A stretch of DNA of 63,223 nucleotides. Source: Hwanghaeella sp. (GTDB taxonomy: Bacteria; Pseudomonadota; Alphaproteobacteria; UBA8366; Aestuariispiraceae). Location of the stretch: positions 1 to 63,223 of the forward strand of contig JANQIT010000055.1 in NCBI GenBank assembly GCA_028282025.1, read 5' to 3'. The notes under the pieces were generated by a model. The model was not told the DNA's origin, did not search any database, and saw only the letters and a list, made by a program, of their open reading frames with translations. Shown here one piece after another: positions 25,414 through 35,007 of this stretch. The stretch's first letter is position 1. Every line of letters begins with the position of its first letter. The translations under genes and the position numbers were made by a program.

Positions 25414-25523
25414 CGCCGCAGGGTTGAACGTCGTCCGCATCCCTCGCGGCAATTCGGGACTTGCGGGAGACCCCTTGTTGCCCCTAGACCCTTCGCGGGA
25501 AACACACGCGCAACAGGTGGGGC

Positions 25524-26768
25524 ATGGATACCAAACCAAATCTGCTGATCATCGGGGCGGGGGGCGTCGGCGCCGTTACGGTGCACAAGGCCGCACAGTT
25601 TGCCGCTGACTTCGGAACTATCGTTCTGGCCAGCCGGACGCGCGCCAAGCTGGAAGCCCTTGCCGGTGACGTCGCTGCGCGTTTCCCGAACGTGACGATT
25701 GAGGTCCGGACGGTGAACGCCAGGGACGCGGCGGATGTGGAAGCCCTGATCAAGACTGTCGATGCCGGTCTGGTCGTTAATGTCGCGTCGCCCTATTGCA
25801 ACAAGGCGATTGTCGATGCCTGTCTGGCGACGGGCGCGCACTATCTCGATACGGCGGTGGCGGAGGAGGAGCATGTGGAGAACATGCCGGCCCCCTGGTA
25901 CGAAATCTTTGAATTCACCCGCCGTCCGTCCTTTGCCGAAAATCGGCAAAACGCGGTGCTTGGGATCGGGTTCGATCCGGGCGTCGTCAACGTGTTCTGC
26001 GCCTATGCCGCAAAGCATCTGCTGGACGAAATCGAGACCATCGACATCATCGACGTGAACGGCGGCGATCACGGACGGTATTTCGCCACCAATTTCGATC
26101 CGGATACGAACCTGCGGGAAATCCGGGAGGACGTGGTCTATTGGGAAGACGGCGGCTACAAGACGATAGGCCACCATTCCCGGAAAATGACCGTGACTCT
26201 GCCGGTCGTCGGCGAACATACCGTCTATTCCATGGGCCATGACGAACTGCATTCGCTGCCCTACAAATTCCCCAAGGCGAAGCGGATCGAATTCTGGATG
26301 GGGTTTGGGGAGCGTTACCTCCGGGTTTTCGAGGTGCTGGAAAATCTCGGTCTCACCTCCAGCATCCCGGTCGAGGTCGAAGGCCACAAGATCGCGCCAG
26401 TAAAGATGGTGAAGGCGGTGCTGCCCGACCCGGCATCCCTGGCGGCGGGCTATACCGGAGAGGTCTGCATCGGCTGCGACATCCACGGTACCAAGGACGG
26501 TGCGCCGCGCCGGGTGTTCGTCTATTCCACCTGCGATCACACCGATTGCTACGCGGAAGTCGGCTCGCAGGCCATCTCTTACACCACGGGCGTTCCGGTC
26601 ATGACCGCGGCGCTTCTGCTGGCGCGCGGCAATTGGAACCCGGGAACGATGGTCAATGTCGAAGAACTGGACCCGGACCCGTTCCTGGACCTGATGCCGA
26701 AGGTCGGGATCGACTGGTCGGTGATGGATTTGCCGCCGGACGGCGGGTGGTCCGATGCCGGACAGTGA
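25524..26768 (+). CDS. Carboxynorspermidine/carboxyspermidine dehydrogenase
   Basis: 414-residue saccharopine-dehydrogenase-fold enzyme that condenses a diamine with aspartate semialdehyde to form carboxyspermidine (or carboxynorspermidine) using NADPH. The N-terminal Rossmann motif is 'LLIIGAGGVGAVTVHK', 'NVASPYCNKAIVDACL' follows, and the family's 'GIGFDPGVVNVFCAYA' is present. AGGTGGGG precedes the ATG at 25524. It overlaps the decarboxylase gene by 14 bases, giving the usual two-gene CASDH-CASDC unit for spermidine synthesis independent of S-adenosylmethionine. Confidence 0.93.
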   Translation: MDTKPNLLIIGAGGVGAVTVHKAAQFAADFGTIVLASRTRAKLEALAGDVAARFPNVTIEVRTVNARDAADVEALIKTVDAGLVVNVASPYCNKAIVDACLATGAHYLDTAVAEEEHVENMPAPWYEIFEFTRRPSFAENRQNAVLGIGFDPGVVNVFCAYAAKHLLDEIETIDIIDVNGGDHGRYFATNFDPDTNLREIREDVVYWEDGGYKTIGHHSRKMTVTLPVVGEHTVYSMGHDELHSLPYKFPKAKRIEFWMGFGERYLRVFEVLENLGLTSSIPVEVEGHKIAPVKMVKAVLPDPASLAAGYTGEVCIGCDIHGTKDGAPRRVFVYSTCDHTDCYAEVGSQAISYTTGVPVMTAALLLARGNWNPGTMVNVEELDPDPFLDLMPKVGIDWSVMDLPPDGGWSDAGQ

Positions 26769-27942
26769 GGCCGGCGGCGTCTTTTCCGGTTTCGATCCGG
26801 CGCGGGTGCCGTCGCCCTGCTATGTCATCGACCTTGTAAAGCTGGAGGAAAATCTCCGCATCCTGGCCCGCATCGCGGCGGAGGCGGAGGTAGAGGTCCT
26901 GCTGGCCCTGAAGGCTTTTTCCTGTTTTGCGGTGGCGGACCTGATCGGGGCCTACCTGCAGGGGACAGCGGCCAGCGGCTTGTGGGAAGCCAAGCTTGGC
27001 CGGACGCGTTTCAAGGGGGCGGTGCATACTTTCGCACCCGGATTGAAACCGGACCATCTGGGCGAGATAGAAGATCTCTCCGACCATCTGATCTTCAACA
27101 GCGCGGGACAATGGAGCCGGTATCGCGATCTGGTCTCCGTGGATGGCCGGTGCGCCTATGGTCTGCGGATCAACCCGCGCCACAGCGAGGCGGAGACGCC
27201 GCTCTACGATCCGTGCGCCCCGTGGTCGCGGCTCGGCGTTCCACCCGGACAGATCCGGGAGGACGGGCTGGCCGGGATCAGCGGTTTTCACCTTCATGCC
27301 TTATGCGACCAGGGGTTCGCCCCGTTCGACCGGCTTTTGTCGGCGACGGAACGAACCTTCGGGGAGCATTTCGGGGCGATTGACTGGATTAATCTGGGCG
27401 GCGGCCAGCTGTTGACGGCAGGGGACTATCCGGTGGCTGACTTGATCAAACGGTTGCGGTCCTTCCGTACGGATACGGGGCTGCGGACCTATTTGGAGCC
27501 GGGCACGGCGGTTGCGCTGAATGCCGGCGCGCTGGTGACGGAGGTTCTGGATACCGGTTGGAACGAGGGTCATTTCGCCGTGGTGGATTGCTCGGCCACC
27601 TGCCACATGCCGGATGTCATCGAAGCGCCCTATACGCCGGAAGTTCTGGGCGGGGAGACGATATCGCAGGCAGGAGCGGCGGAAGCGGAAGATCCCGGTG
27701 TCCTGCGTCTGGGAGGCCCTACATGCCTGGCGGGCGATGTTATCGGGACCTATCGGTTTGAAAACGGTCCCGCTGTCGGTGACCGGCTGATGGTGCTCGA
27801 CCAAGCTTACTACACGATGGTGAAAGCCAGCACCTTCAACGGCACACCGCTTCCCGCCATCGCCCTTTGGGACCGGCACGGCGACACGGTCCGGATTGTG
27901 AAGCAGTTCGGCTATGAGACGTTCGAAAGCCGCCTGTCTTAG
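26755..27942 (+). CDS. nspC: Carboxynorspermidine/carboxyspermidine decarboxylase
   Basis: 395-residue PLP enzyme of the alanine-racemase-fold decarboxylases. The PLP lysine lies in 'EVLLALKAFSCFAVAD', the glycine-rich phosphate site in 'WINLGGGQLLT', and the second-subunit active-site cysteine region in 'RLGGPTCLAGDVIG'. It completes spermidine synthesis by decarboxylating the product of the preceding dehydrogenase. It ends 3 bases before the convergent YbaK-family gene. Confidence 0.93.
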   Translation: MPDSEAGGVFSGFDPARVPSPCYVIDLVKLEENLRILARIAAEAEVEVLLALKAFSCFAVADLIGAYLQGTAASGLWEAKLGRTRFKGAVHTFAPGLKPDHLGEIEDLSDHLIFNSAGQWSRYRDLVSVDGRCAYGLRINPRHSEAETPLYDPCAPWSRLGVPPGQIREDGLAGISGFHLHALCDQGFAPFDRLLSATERTFGEHFGAIDWINLGGGQLLTAGDYPVADLIKRLRSFRTDTGLRTYLEPGTAVALNAGALVTEVLDTGWNEGHFAVVDCSATCHMPDVIEAPYTPEVLGGETISQAGAAEAEDPGVLRLGGPTCLAGDVIGTYRFENGPAVGDRLMVLDQAYYTMVKASTFNGTPLPAIALWDRHGDTVRIVKQFGYETFESRLS

Positions 27943-27945
27943 ACC

Positions 27946-28419
27946 TTAGATCTTGGCGACGTCGGCGACCGCGCCGCCGGTAAGGGTTTCCAGGTCCGCC
28001 GGCTTTAGTTCGAAAACTGCGTTCGGCGTCCCGGCTGAAGCCCAGACCGTATCGTATTGCAGAAGATCCCGGTCTATCAGAGCGGTCGGGGGTGTGGCAT
28101 GGCCGACCGGTCCCACGCCGCCGATTGCGAAGCCCGTCGTTTCGCGCACCCAATCCGGGTCGGCCCGTTTGATCTTCTGGCCCAGGATCGCCTTCACTTT
28201 CTTCTCGTCCACCCGGTTGCCGCCGCTGGCGACGACCAGAACCGGGGTCTCGTCCGCCGCCTTGAAGATCAGGGATTTGGCGATCCGCGGTACGGTGCAG
28301 CCGATGGCGGCGGCGGCGTCTTCGGAGGTGCGGGTGCTTTCCTCGAACTCCAGCACGTCATAACCGGGCCCCAGTAGATCCTGTACATAGAGGGCCTTAG
28401 CGGCGGTGGCTTTGCGCAT
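27946..28419 (-). CDS. YbaK/EbsC-family aminoacyl-tRNA deacylase
   Basis: 157 residues of the bacterial prolyl-tRNA editing-like fold. The conserved lysine is in 'RIAKSLIFKA', and 'VVASGGNRVDEKKVKAILG' and 'GGVGPVGHATPP' are typical. Members clear mischarged tRNA in trans. The subfamily (YbaK, ProXp-ala or another) is not certain. The gene lies 12 bases downstream of the DMT transporter on the same strand. Confidence 0.88.
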   Translation of the reverse strand: MRKATAAKALYVQDLLGPGYDVLEFEESTRTSEDAAAAIGCTVPRIAKSLIFKAADETPVLVVASGGNRVDEKKVKAILGQKIKRADPDWVRETTGFAIGGVGPVGHATPPTALIDRDLLQYDTVWASAGTPNAVFELKPADLETLTGGAVADVAKI

Positions 28420-28431
28420 GGGAGTGCCTTT

Positions 28432-29415
28432 CTATCTGGGGCGTGCGGCGCCGCGCGGCTTGCTTACGGGTTTGCCGCGCAACATTTCGCGATAGAGGGT
28501 GTACAGACCGGAACCGACGATCAAGAGAATACCTGTCCATGTCGTCGCGTCCGGCGTCTCGCCGAAGAACAGGAAACCCCATAGGACAGCCAGCAGCAGG
28601 GCGGTATATTCGAAAGGCGCGATCAGGCCGGCCTCCGCGATCCTGTAGGCCTGCGCCAGGGAATAGGCGATCACTGCCGACAATACGCCGATCAGCGCCA
28701 GGGTCGGATAGTCATCTGCAGGCGGCCAGACCCAGGAAAGAAACAGAAAGTTCAAGCTGGGATGGATCCGGTCGACGAAGCGCCCGTCCCCGACCGTCAG
28801 AAACATCAGCACGCTGACCAGGATAAAGGTGAAATGAATGGTGATGCCCAGAACAGAGGCGGGTTCCGACACGCCCAGCCGTCGGGTCATCATCTGCATC
28901 ATGGCGTAAGAGAGAGCGCCCAGTATCGGGCTGATTGCGATCCACTGAAACAGACCCGATCCGGGCCGCAGCATCACGACGACGCCCGCGAAACCGATGA
29001 AGACCGCACTCCATCGATACCAGCCGACCTTCTCTCCCAGAAACGGGATCGACAGGATTGTGATGAACATCGGGGCGACAAAAAAGATGGCGTTGGCTTC
29101 GGCCAGCGGGATCTCCGCCAGCGCCACGAAATACAGAGAATTGGCCATCACCACAAAGAATGCGCGAAGCGCCAGCAGGGGCAGTCTCTCGGTAATCAAC
29201 CGTCCCCAGGCCCCTTCGAAATGCACCAGCACCAGCATGAAGGGCAGGGCCCCGACCGACCGGATCAGCACAATCTCATGCAGGGGATAGTCCCGGCTTA
29301 TTCCTTTGATCAGGGCATCCTGGATGGAGATTGCCGTCATCGCGATCAGAATGGCCAGAATGCCAAATCCGTTCCGATTGCCCGTGGCGGCCGTCTCGTT
29401 CACAAGGACCCCCAT
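28432..29415 (-). CDS. EamA/DMT-superfamily transporter
   Basis: 327-residue inner-membrane protein with ten predicted helices and two EamA repeats, the second ending 'LIAPFEYTALLLAVLWGFLFFGETPD'. 'PLAEANAIFFVAPMF' marks the first repeat. These proteins export metabolites or, in some cases, take up amino-acid-like compounds; no substrate can be assigned. The C-terminal tail is strongly basic. Confidence 0.9.
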   Translation of the reverse strand: MGVLVNETAATGNRNGFGILAILIAMTAISIQDALIKGISRDYPLHEIVLIRSVGALPFMLVLVHFEGAWGRLITERLPLLALRAFFVVMANSLYFVALAEIPLAEANAIFFVAPMFITILSIPFLGEKVGWYRWSAVFIGFAGVVVMLRPGSGLFQWIAISPILGALSYAMMQMMTRRLGVSEPASVLGITIHFTFILVSVLMFLTVGDGRFVDRIHPSLNFLFLSWVWPPADDYPTLALIGVLSAVIAYSLAQAYRIAEAGLIAPFEYTALLLAVLWGFLFFGETPDATTWTGILLIVGSGLYTLYREMLRGKPVSKPRGAARPR

Positions 29416-29599
29416 TGCGCCATAGCCCCGTAACGGCGTAGCAGACGGGCATCCGTTCGAAAGATCAAGCGGCGGATGGAAACCCGCTGCAATAACTGTT
29501 GTGGCGTCCTGTCAAAGCTGTGATCGCGAATTGTATTGCCCCGTCTGCGCTGACGTGGTGCCTCTCGTGCCGTCTTATCTTCAGCGTGGACCGTTCCCC

Positions 29600-30544
29600 A
29601 TGACCGACCCTTCGTCCGAAATCATCCTTCACAACTATCCGCAATCCCCCGTCGCGGAGAAAGTGCGTGTCGCGCTTGGGATCAAGGGACTTTCCTGGCG
29701 CTCTGTAGAAATCCCGCGCCTGCCGCCCAAACCGATGCTGACCAAGCTCAGCGGCGGTTACCGGCGTACGCCCGTGATGCAGATCGGTGCGGATATCTAT
29801 TGCGACAGTCAGTGCATTATCCGCGAGTTGGAGCGTAGACATCCCACCCCCGGTTTCTTCCCGACGCAGGATGACGGATTGATGTGGTGCCTCAGCCGCT
29901 GGACCGACGGGCTTTTGCTGGACCATTCGGTGAAGGTTGTGTTGGGCGCCGGGGTGGACAATCTGCCGGCGGATTTTGCCGAGGATCGCGGGCGACTCTA
30001 CCTTGGAACCGACTGGGCAGAGCGCTTGCGGGCGGCCAACGCGGAACTCCCGCACTTGGTCTCCCAAATCCGTGCGCCGCTGTCCTGGTTGGACCGGCAA
30101 TTGTCCGACGGGCGGCGCTTCCTGCTCGGCAATGACGCCGCAGCCATCGATGCCCAGGTCTACTACTGCGTCTGGTTTCTGCGCGGCCGTTGGGAGCAGG
30201 GACCGGCCTTCCTGTCCGAGTTCGAGAATCTGATGCATTGGGAGTCTGAAATCCTGAAGATGGGGCACGGCAGCAGCACGGACATGTCCGAGGAAGAAGC
30301 GATAGAGCGGGCGGGTGAATGCACGCCGGTTGCCGTTTCAGGCGACGACCCGAACGACCCGCAGGGATTGGCCCCCGGTATGGAGGTCGTTGTCTCTCCC
30401 GATGTCGACGGCGGCGAGCAGCCGGTGGAAGGCGTCGTCGTCGCCGTCAGTCCGGAGACCGTGACCCTGCACCGCAAGGACGCTGATGTCGGGGATTTGC
30501 ATGTGCATTTCCCGCGCGCCGGTTACAAGGTGGTCATTGCCTGA
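29600..30544 (+). CDS. Glutathione S-transferase-like protein with C-terminal extension
   Basis: 314 residues. The N-terminus is a thioredoxin-like GST domain ('IILHNYPQSPVAEKVRVALG', 'GGYRRTPVMQIGADIYCDSQCIIRELER'), followed by a helical GST C-domain to about residue 220. The last 90 residues form an acidic linker and a small beta-rich domain ('GMEVVVSPDVDGGEQPVEG' to 'HVHFPRAGYKVVIA'), which ordinary GSTs lack. I chose ATG 29600 because it begins the conserved domain; an earlier in-frame ATG exists at 29501. Function beyond a GST fold is unknown. Confidence 0.83.
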   Translation: MTDPSSEIILHNYPQSPVAEKVRVALGIKGLSWRSVEIPRLPPKPMLTKLSGGYRRTPVMQIGADIYCDSQCIIRELERRHPTPGFFPTQDDGLMWCLSRWTDGLLLDHSVKVVLGAGVDNLPADFAEDRGRLYLGTDWAERLRAANAELPHLVSQIRAPLSWLDRQLSDGRRFLLGNDAAAIDAQVYYCVWFLRGRWEQGPAFLSEFENLMHWESEILKMGHGSSTDMSEEEAIERAGECTPVAVSGDDPNDPQGLAPGMEVVVSPDVDGGEQPVEGVVVAVSPETVTLHRKDADVGDLHVHFPRAGYKVVIA

Positions 30545-30642
30545 CCGGATAGGGATTCACCACGCACGGCGGAGCGGGCATTCCTGGAGGGGACCGTGGG
30601 TGAGCGTCTAAGAGACGACACTCGTGAAACTTCTAAGGTCGA

Positions 30643-31533
30643 TCAATCCGCGCCCGACATTTCGGGTCCCCGCTTCTCTTTCCGGAAGGGATGAATGCAC
30701 TGCGCCAGGAAACCGTCGGGCATCGGTTCGTGGATGCCGATATCCTGGGGCGGGCGATAGTCGCCGCGGAAATAGGTTCCGAAAATCTGATCGAAGATGA
30801 CCAGATTCTCGCCATAATTCCTGTTGCCCTCTTCAAGCTTCTTGGAATGGTGCCAGCGGTGCAATTCGGGTGTGTTGAAGACAAGGCTAAGCCAGCCGAA
30901 GCGCATATCCACGTTGCAGTGGGTCAGAATACCGATAAAGGCGGTGATCGCGCTGACCCATTTGAAGATTTCGACCGGCGCGCCGATCAGGAACAGAAGC
31001 GGCTGGCTTAGGATGATGCTGGCGGCGGTATCGACGAAGTGAAACCGGCCCGTATTGATCACGGTCAGCCGCCGGGTGCTGTGATGGATGGCGTGGAAAC
31101 GCCACAGCGGGGCCCATTCGTGCGCGATCCTGTGGGCGGCGTAGAGCCCGGCCTCGGCGATCACCAGTCCCAGGATGATCTGCGCCCAAAGCGGCCACTG
31201 CGTCGGCCAGATTGCGCTGGCCTCCGGCGACAGGGCTTCGGCCGCGCCATAGACCGTTCCCACCGCGACCAGCACCTGAACGGCTCCCTTGTTGAAAAAT
31301 GTGTGCGACAGGTCGGTCAGGATCTGGCCGTCATTGGGAAGCCAGCTTCGTTCGAAGGGCTTGAGATGCTCCAGGGTGAAGAGGGTCAGCGCCAGGCCCA
31401 GATACAGAAGATTGAACCACAGGAAGGCGTATTCCTGCTGCATGACTTGGGCATTCAGGGCGATACAGGAGGCGAAGATGGCTGGCCACAGTCCGTAGGC
31501 GATTGCCGTGGACACGGCGTTCCGCAAAGTCAT
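30643..31533 (-). CDS. Sterol desaturase/fatty acid hydroxylase family protein
   Basis: 296-residue membrane protein with four or so hydrophobic helices and the histidine boxes of the non-haem diiron family: 'HRIAHE', 'HAIHHS' and 'HRWHHSKK'. Members hydroxylate or desaturate lipids at the membrane surface. The adjacent hopanoid transport genes hpnN/hpnM make a lipid or hopanoid substrate attractive, but this is inference. Confidence 0.88.
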   Translation of the reverse strand: MTLRNAVSTAIAYGLWPAIFASCIALNAQVMQQEYAFLWFNLLYLGLALTLFTLEHLKPFERSWLPNDGQILTDLSHTFFNKGAVQVLVAVGTVYGAAEALSPEASAIWPTQWPLWAQIILGLVIAEAGLYAAHRIAHEWAPLWRFHAIHHSTRRLTVINTGRFHFVDTAASIILSQPLLFLIGAPVEIFKWVSAITAFIGILTHCNVDMRFGWLSLVFNTPELHRWHHSKKLEEGNRNYGENLVIFDQIFGTYFRGDYRPPQDIGIHEPMPDGFLAQCIHPFRKEKRGPEMSGAD

Positions 31534-31583
31534 GCTGTCTGTTTCCCCAACAAGGCAGGCCGTTAAGCGAGACCGGAGAAATC

Positions 31584-34238
31584 TTATGGCCCGTCTTTGG
31601 GGCGTGGCGCAAGGGCGTCTGCGCCGCCGGGCGAGAGTGTCGCAAGCAGGGCGGGGAGGATGAGAACGGTCGCAACCAGGATCGCCGCGATACCGATCAG
31701 CAACAATTGCCCCATGCTGGAAAGGCCCTGGTTTTCGGCGATGGACAGGGTGCCGAAAGACACCGCCGTGGTCAGGCCGGAAAGGACGATGGCGCGCGGG
31801 GTGGTGGAGGCCAGCACCGACGCCAGGCTTCTTTCTTCCCGCCAGCGCATGATCATATGTACGCCGTTGTCGACCCCCAAGCCCAGGATCAGGGGCAGGA
31901 CGATGATGTTGGCGAAGTTGAACGGGATGTCGAAGACGACGCCGGCGCCGGCTGTGATCAGCCCGGCCAGCAGCAGCGGCGTCATCACCAGCAAACTGTC
32001 CCGCACGGACCGCAAGACCAGGATCAGGACCAGCGCGATTCCGGCCAGCGCGATGCCCAGCGCCTGAAAGAAGGCGTTCACGATGATATTTGCGATCCCA
32101 ACCTCCAGAGCCGGTGTGCCGGTCGCATCCGGGTATTGGGTTTGTACGGCTTCCACAAAACGCCTGAGCGCCGCGTGATCCGTTAAGGCGCCGGCGGGAG
32201 AAACGGCGACCCGCAGCCTGCCGTCCTCGGTCTCGTTCAGCCGCCGGACCGGGACGGGAAGATCCTCGTAGGGCAGGGGGGCGGCGGACAGGGCTTCGGT
32301 CAGGGTATCCAGCGTCGCCGGAAGATGGCGTGTCAGCGCGGTTTCGAACCGGGCGAGATCCGCCGGATCCGCGCCGATAGCCGCCAGATCCTGCTGCAAG
32401 ACCCGCATCCTTTCCGCCAATTCCGGATCCGCATGGCGCGACCCTTCATCCAACGCCTTGAGGAGCCGTGCAAGGGCTTCTTCACGGGCTGCCGGTGTCA
32501 GGTCCGATTTTCTGTCCGGTGGGTTCAATGACGGCCACAAGACAAAGGCGGCGTCTTCCAGGATCAGAAGCTTCTCTTCCTGATCGCCGGGGATCGCATC
32601 GTACGGCGTTTCCGCCGCACCGACTTCCGGTAGCGCCTCCAGGTCCCGTACGGCAGCGATGGCGGCATCCCGGTCCGGCGTCAGGACTGACAGCGAGTAG
32701 GAGGTGACCCAGCCGTCGGCCTGCAGATCGAGGAAGGTCTGGACCGACTCGGAATTGGAACCCTTAAGGCCAAGGGTGTTGAAATCGAAGGTCGTGCGCG
32801 ATGCAAGGACCGCACTGCCGACCGCCAGCGCCGCCGCCAGGAAAAGGATCGTGCGCGCGGCTTTCGTCACGGCCAAGGACAAGCGTTCCGTGCCCGGCAG
32901 CGGCAAGGCGATGTCCCCGGACACCGGTCTCCCCATCAGGCTGGCCAAGGCGGGCAGAAGCGTGAAAGCCATCAGCGCCGCCACCGCCAACCCGATGGCG
33001 GAGATCGCTCCCAATTCGGCGAGCCCCCGGTAATCCGTCGGCAGGAAAGACAGGAAACCGATTGCCGTGGTCGCCGCCGCCAGCAGAACGGCACGCCCGG
33101 TCCTGCCAACGACGGTCGTGGCTTGAGAGGCCGCGTCACCCTGTCCGTCCGTTTCCGACAGGCGAAGCATGACATGTATGGCGAAATCGATCCCGAGCCC
33201 CAGGAACAGCACGGCGAAGGCGACGGAAAGTATGTTCAATGTGCCGACGCTTGCCGCCGCGGCGGCGGCGGTCAGCACCAATCCGCATAACAGGGTGATC
33301 AGACAGGCGGCGATGGCGCGCAGCGAGCGAAACCCCCACCACAGAACAACAGCCAGAAAAGCCAGCGAAAGTGTCCCCGCCACCTGGACGCTGTAAAGCG
33401 CGCTTTGAAGCTCTTCATGGCTCAGCGCACCACGGCCGGTCATGCGCAGGGTCAGGCCGTTTTCAGCGGTGATGCCAAGCTCGGCCGCCGCTGCTCGGAT
33501 TACCCGCGACCCCTCGGCTTCCGCACCTTTGGCGCTGTCGTCGTCCAGCAATCCCTGAACGATCAAAATGCCCCGGGTCGGAGCCGCAGCCTCTCCGAAC
33601 AACGTGGCCCGCCAGGAAACCGGCATTGGGAGGTCTTCGCCATGGGCCCGGACCGCCTGTTCCAGTGGCGTGAAAAAGCGCAGGAAACTCGATCCGGACG
33701 GACGCTCCGCTGTAGGGGCGGTCAAGGCGGCCAAAGCTGCGACGCCGTCTAGTGTCGGGGATCGCGAAAGGGCGCTCAGCGCGGGTTGTGCGGCCAGCAG
33801 AGTGTCCGAGACCCGGATCAACGACGGCACATCCAGACGCAAAAGGCCATATTGCTTAGCGAAATCAGAGAATTGCGGCGCGTCGACCCTTCGGAAAAGA
33901 TCGGTTCTTGTCTTAAGCCGATCATGGAGCGCCAGAACCGCCCAGGCCACGGAATCCGCGTTGCCGCCGTCGATAACGACGACGTTCAAGCGTCTTTGAT
34001 CGGGCAGTGACTGCTTATAGGCATTGTAATTTCTTAAAAACGTAACATTTTGCGGGATGAGCTTGGTTGTGTCGCTCTCCAGTTCGAGGGTGATCGCCGC
34101 ATACCAACCCGCAGCCAGGGTCGCCACGGCGCACCCCAGCACGACGCCGAGAGGACGCCGTAGAGCCAGCGCCGCCACTGCGACGGCAAATGTAATCAAC
34201 GGTGTCCCAAGGCGTTGCACGGAGTTTGTTCGTCCCAT
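31584..34238 (-). CDS. hpnN: Hopanoid-associated RND/MMPL transporter HpnN
   Basis: 884-residue inner-membrane protein with two MMPL halves, each a periplasmic domain followed by a bundle of helices. The first half carries 'FLGLGIDFAIHVMLRLSE', the second 'LILGLGVDNGVHMIMRWREE'. The 'TTKLIPQNVTFLRNYNAYKQ' region after the first helix is typical of HpnN, which moves hopanoids toward the outer membrane. It is divergent from hpnM, the usual partner. No hopanoid synthesis genes are in the window. Confidence 0.88.
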   Translation of the reverse strand: MGRTNSVQRLGTPLITFAVAVAALALRRPLGVVLGCAVATLAAGWYAAITLELESDTTKLIPQNVTFLRNYNAYKQSLPDQRRLNVVVIDGGNADSVAWAVLALHDRLKTRTDLFRRVDAPQFSDFAKQYGLLRLDVPSLIRVSDTLLAAQPALSALSRSPTLDGVAALAALTAPTAERPSGSSFLRFFTPLEQAVRAHGEDLPMPVSWRATLFGEAAAPTRGILIVQGLLDDDSAKGAEAEGSRVIRAAAAELGITAENGLTLRMTGRGALSHEELQSALYSVQVAGTLSLAFLAVVLWWGFRSLRAIAACLITLLCGLVLTAAAAAASVGTLNILSVAFAVLFLGLGIDFAIHVMLRLSETDGQGDAASQATTVVGRTGRAVLLAAATTAIGFLSFLPTDYRGLAELGAISAIGLAVAALMAFTLLPALASLMGRPVSGDIALPLPGTERLSLAVTKAARTILFLAAALAVGSAVLASRTTFDFNTLGLKGSNSESVQTFLDLQADGWVTSYSLSVLTPDRDAAIAAVRDLEALPEVGAAETPYDAIPGDQEEKLLILEDAAFVLWPSLNPPDRKSDLTPAAREEALARLLKALDEGSRHADPELAERMRVLQQDLAAIGADPADLARFETALTRHLPATLDTLTEALSAAPLPYEDLPVPVRRLNETEDGRLRVAVSPAGALTDHAALRRFVEAVQTQYPDATGTPALEVGIANIIVNAFFQALGIALAGIALVLILVLRSVRDSLLVMTPLLLAGLITAGAGVVFDIPFNFANIIVLPLILGLGVDNGVHMIMRWREERSLASVLASTTPRAIVLSGLTTAVSFGTLSIAENQGLSSMGQLLLIGIAAILVATVLILPALLATLSPGGADALAPRPKDGP

Positions 34239-34332
34239 AGGCGGGGCAAAGATGCCTAGTCTGTTTTACGTCAATGCCGGTGCGCAAACGCATCGGTCTA
34301 TTGCATTATTTTATTTTACGAGGTCTGACCGG

Positions 34333-35007
34333 ATGCAATTCCGTTTGCAAGTTTATCCTCTTTTTGGACGCCGCCTGTCACTGGCGGCCGCCGCCCTGTT
34401 TCTTGCGGGGGCGTTCTTCTTCGGTCAGCCGGCGGCCGGGCAACCTCATAACGCGCCGGAGAGTGTTGTCGAGCATTTTCAGGACGGCCTTCTCTACACG
34501 ATACAGAACTTCACTTCGATGCAGTACGATACCCGAGTGGCAAGTATGGAGGCGCTGATCGCTGAGACATTCGACGTGCCGCGGATTGCACGCACGGTGC
34601 TGGGACCCGTCGCCTACAGATCGTTGGAGGATGGCAAGCGGCAGACCTATGTGGGTCTGTTTACCCGTTACATCGTCGCCACGCAGAGCCATGGGTTGAG
34701 CGCTGAGGACGGTCAGAGCTTTTCTGTTCAAGGGCGGCGCGACGGCGCCCGGCGTTCGGTAATCGTCGACGGGCTCTACAGCGAAGCCGACGGAAGCGAG
34801 ACGCAGGTTTCCTATATACTCACACAAGACCGGGATGTCTGGCGGATCGTCGATGTCATTGTTGATGGGGCCGTCAGCGAGGTTTCGCTGAGGCGTTCGG
34901 AATTTGCTGCAGTCGTGCGCGACCAGGGGGTCGATGGGCTGCTGAATGCGTTGAACGAGAAAATCGCCGAGCTGCGGAGCGACGCGCTGGCGGCTGGAGA
35001 GCAATAA
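34333..35007 (+). CDS. hpnM: MlaC/HpnM-type periplasmic lipid-binding protein
   Basis: 224 residues with an N-terminal signal peptide (hydrophobic core 'LSLAAAALFLAGAFFFG', cleavage near residue 35) and the MlaC/Ttg2D fold: 'ESVVEHFQDGLLYTIQN', 'FDVPRIARTVLG', 'FTRYIVATQS'. It likely carries lipid (hopanoid) across the periplasm. GAGGT eight bases before the ATG at 34333 sets the start. Its stop overlaps the next ATG (TAATG). Confidence 0.87.
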   Translation: MQFRLQVYPLFGRRLSLAAAALFLAGAFFFGQPAAGQPHNAPESVVEHFQDGLLYTIQNFTSMQYDTRVASMEALIAETFDVPRIARTVLGPVAYRSLEDGKRQTYVGLFTRYIVATQSHGLSAEDGQSFSVQGRRDGARRSVIVDGLYSEADGSETQVSYILTQDRDVWRIVDVIVDGAVSEVSLRRSEFAAVVRDQGVDGLLNALNEKIAELRSDALAAGEQ

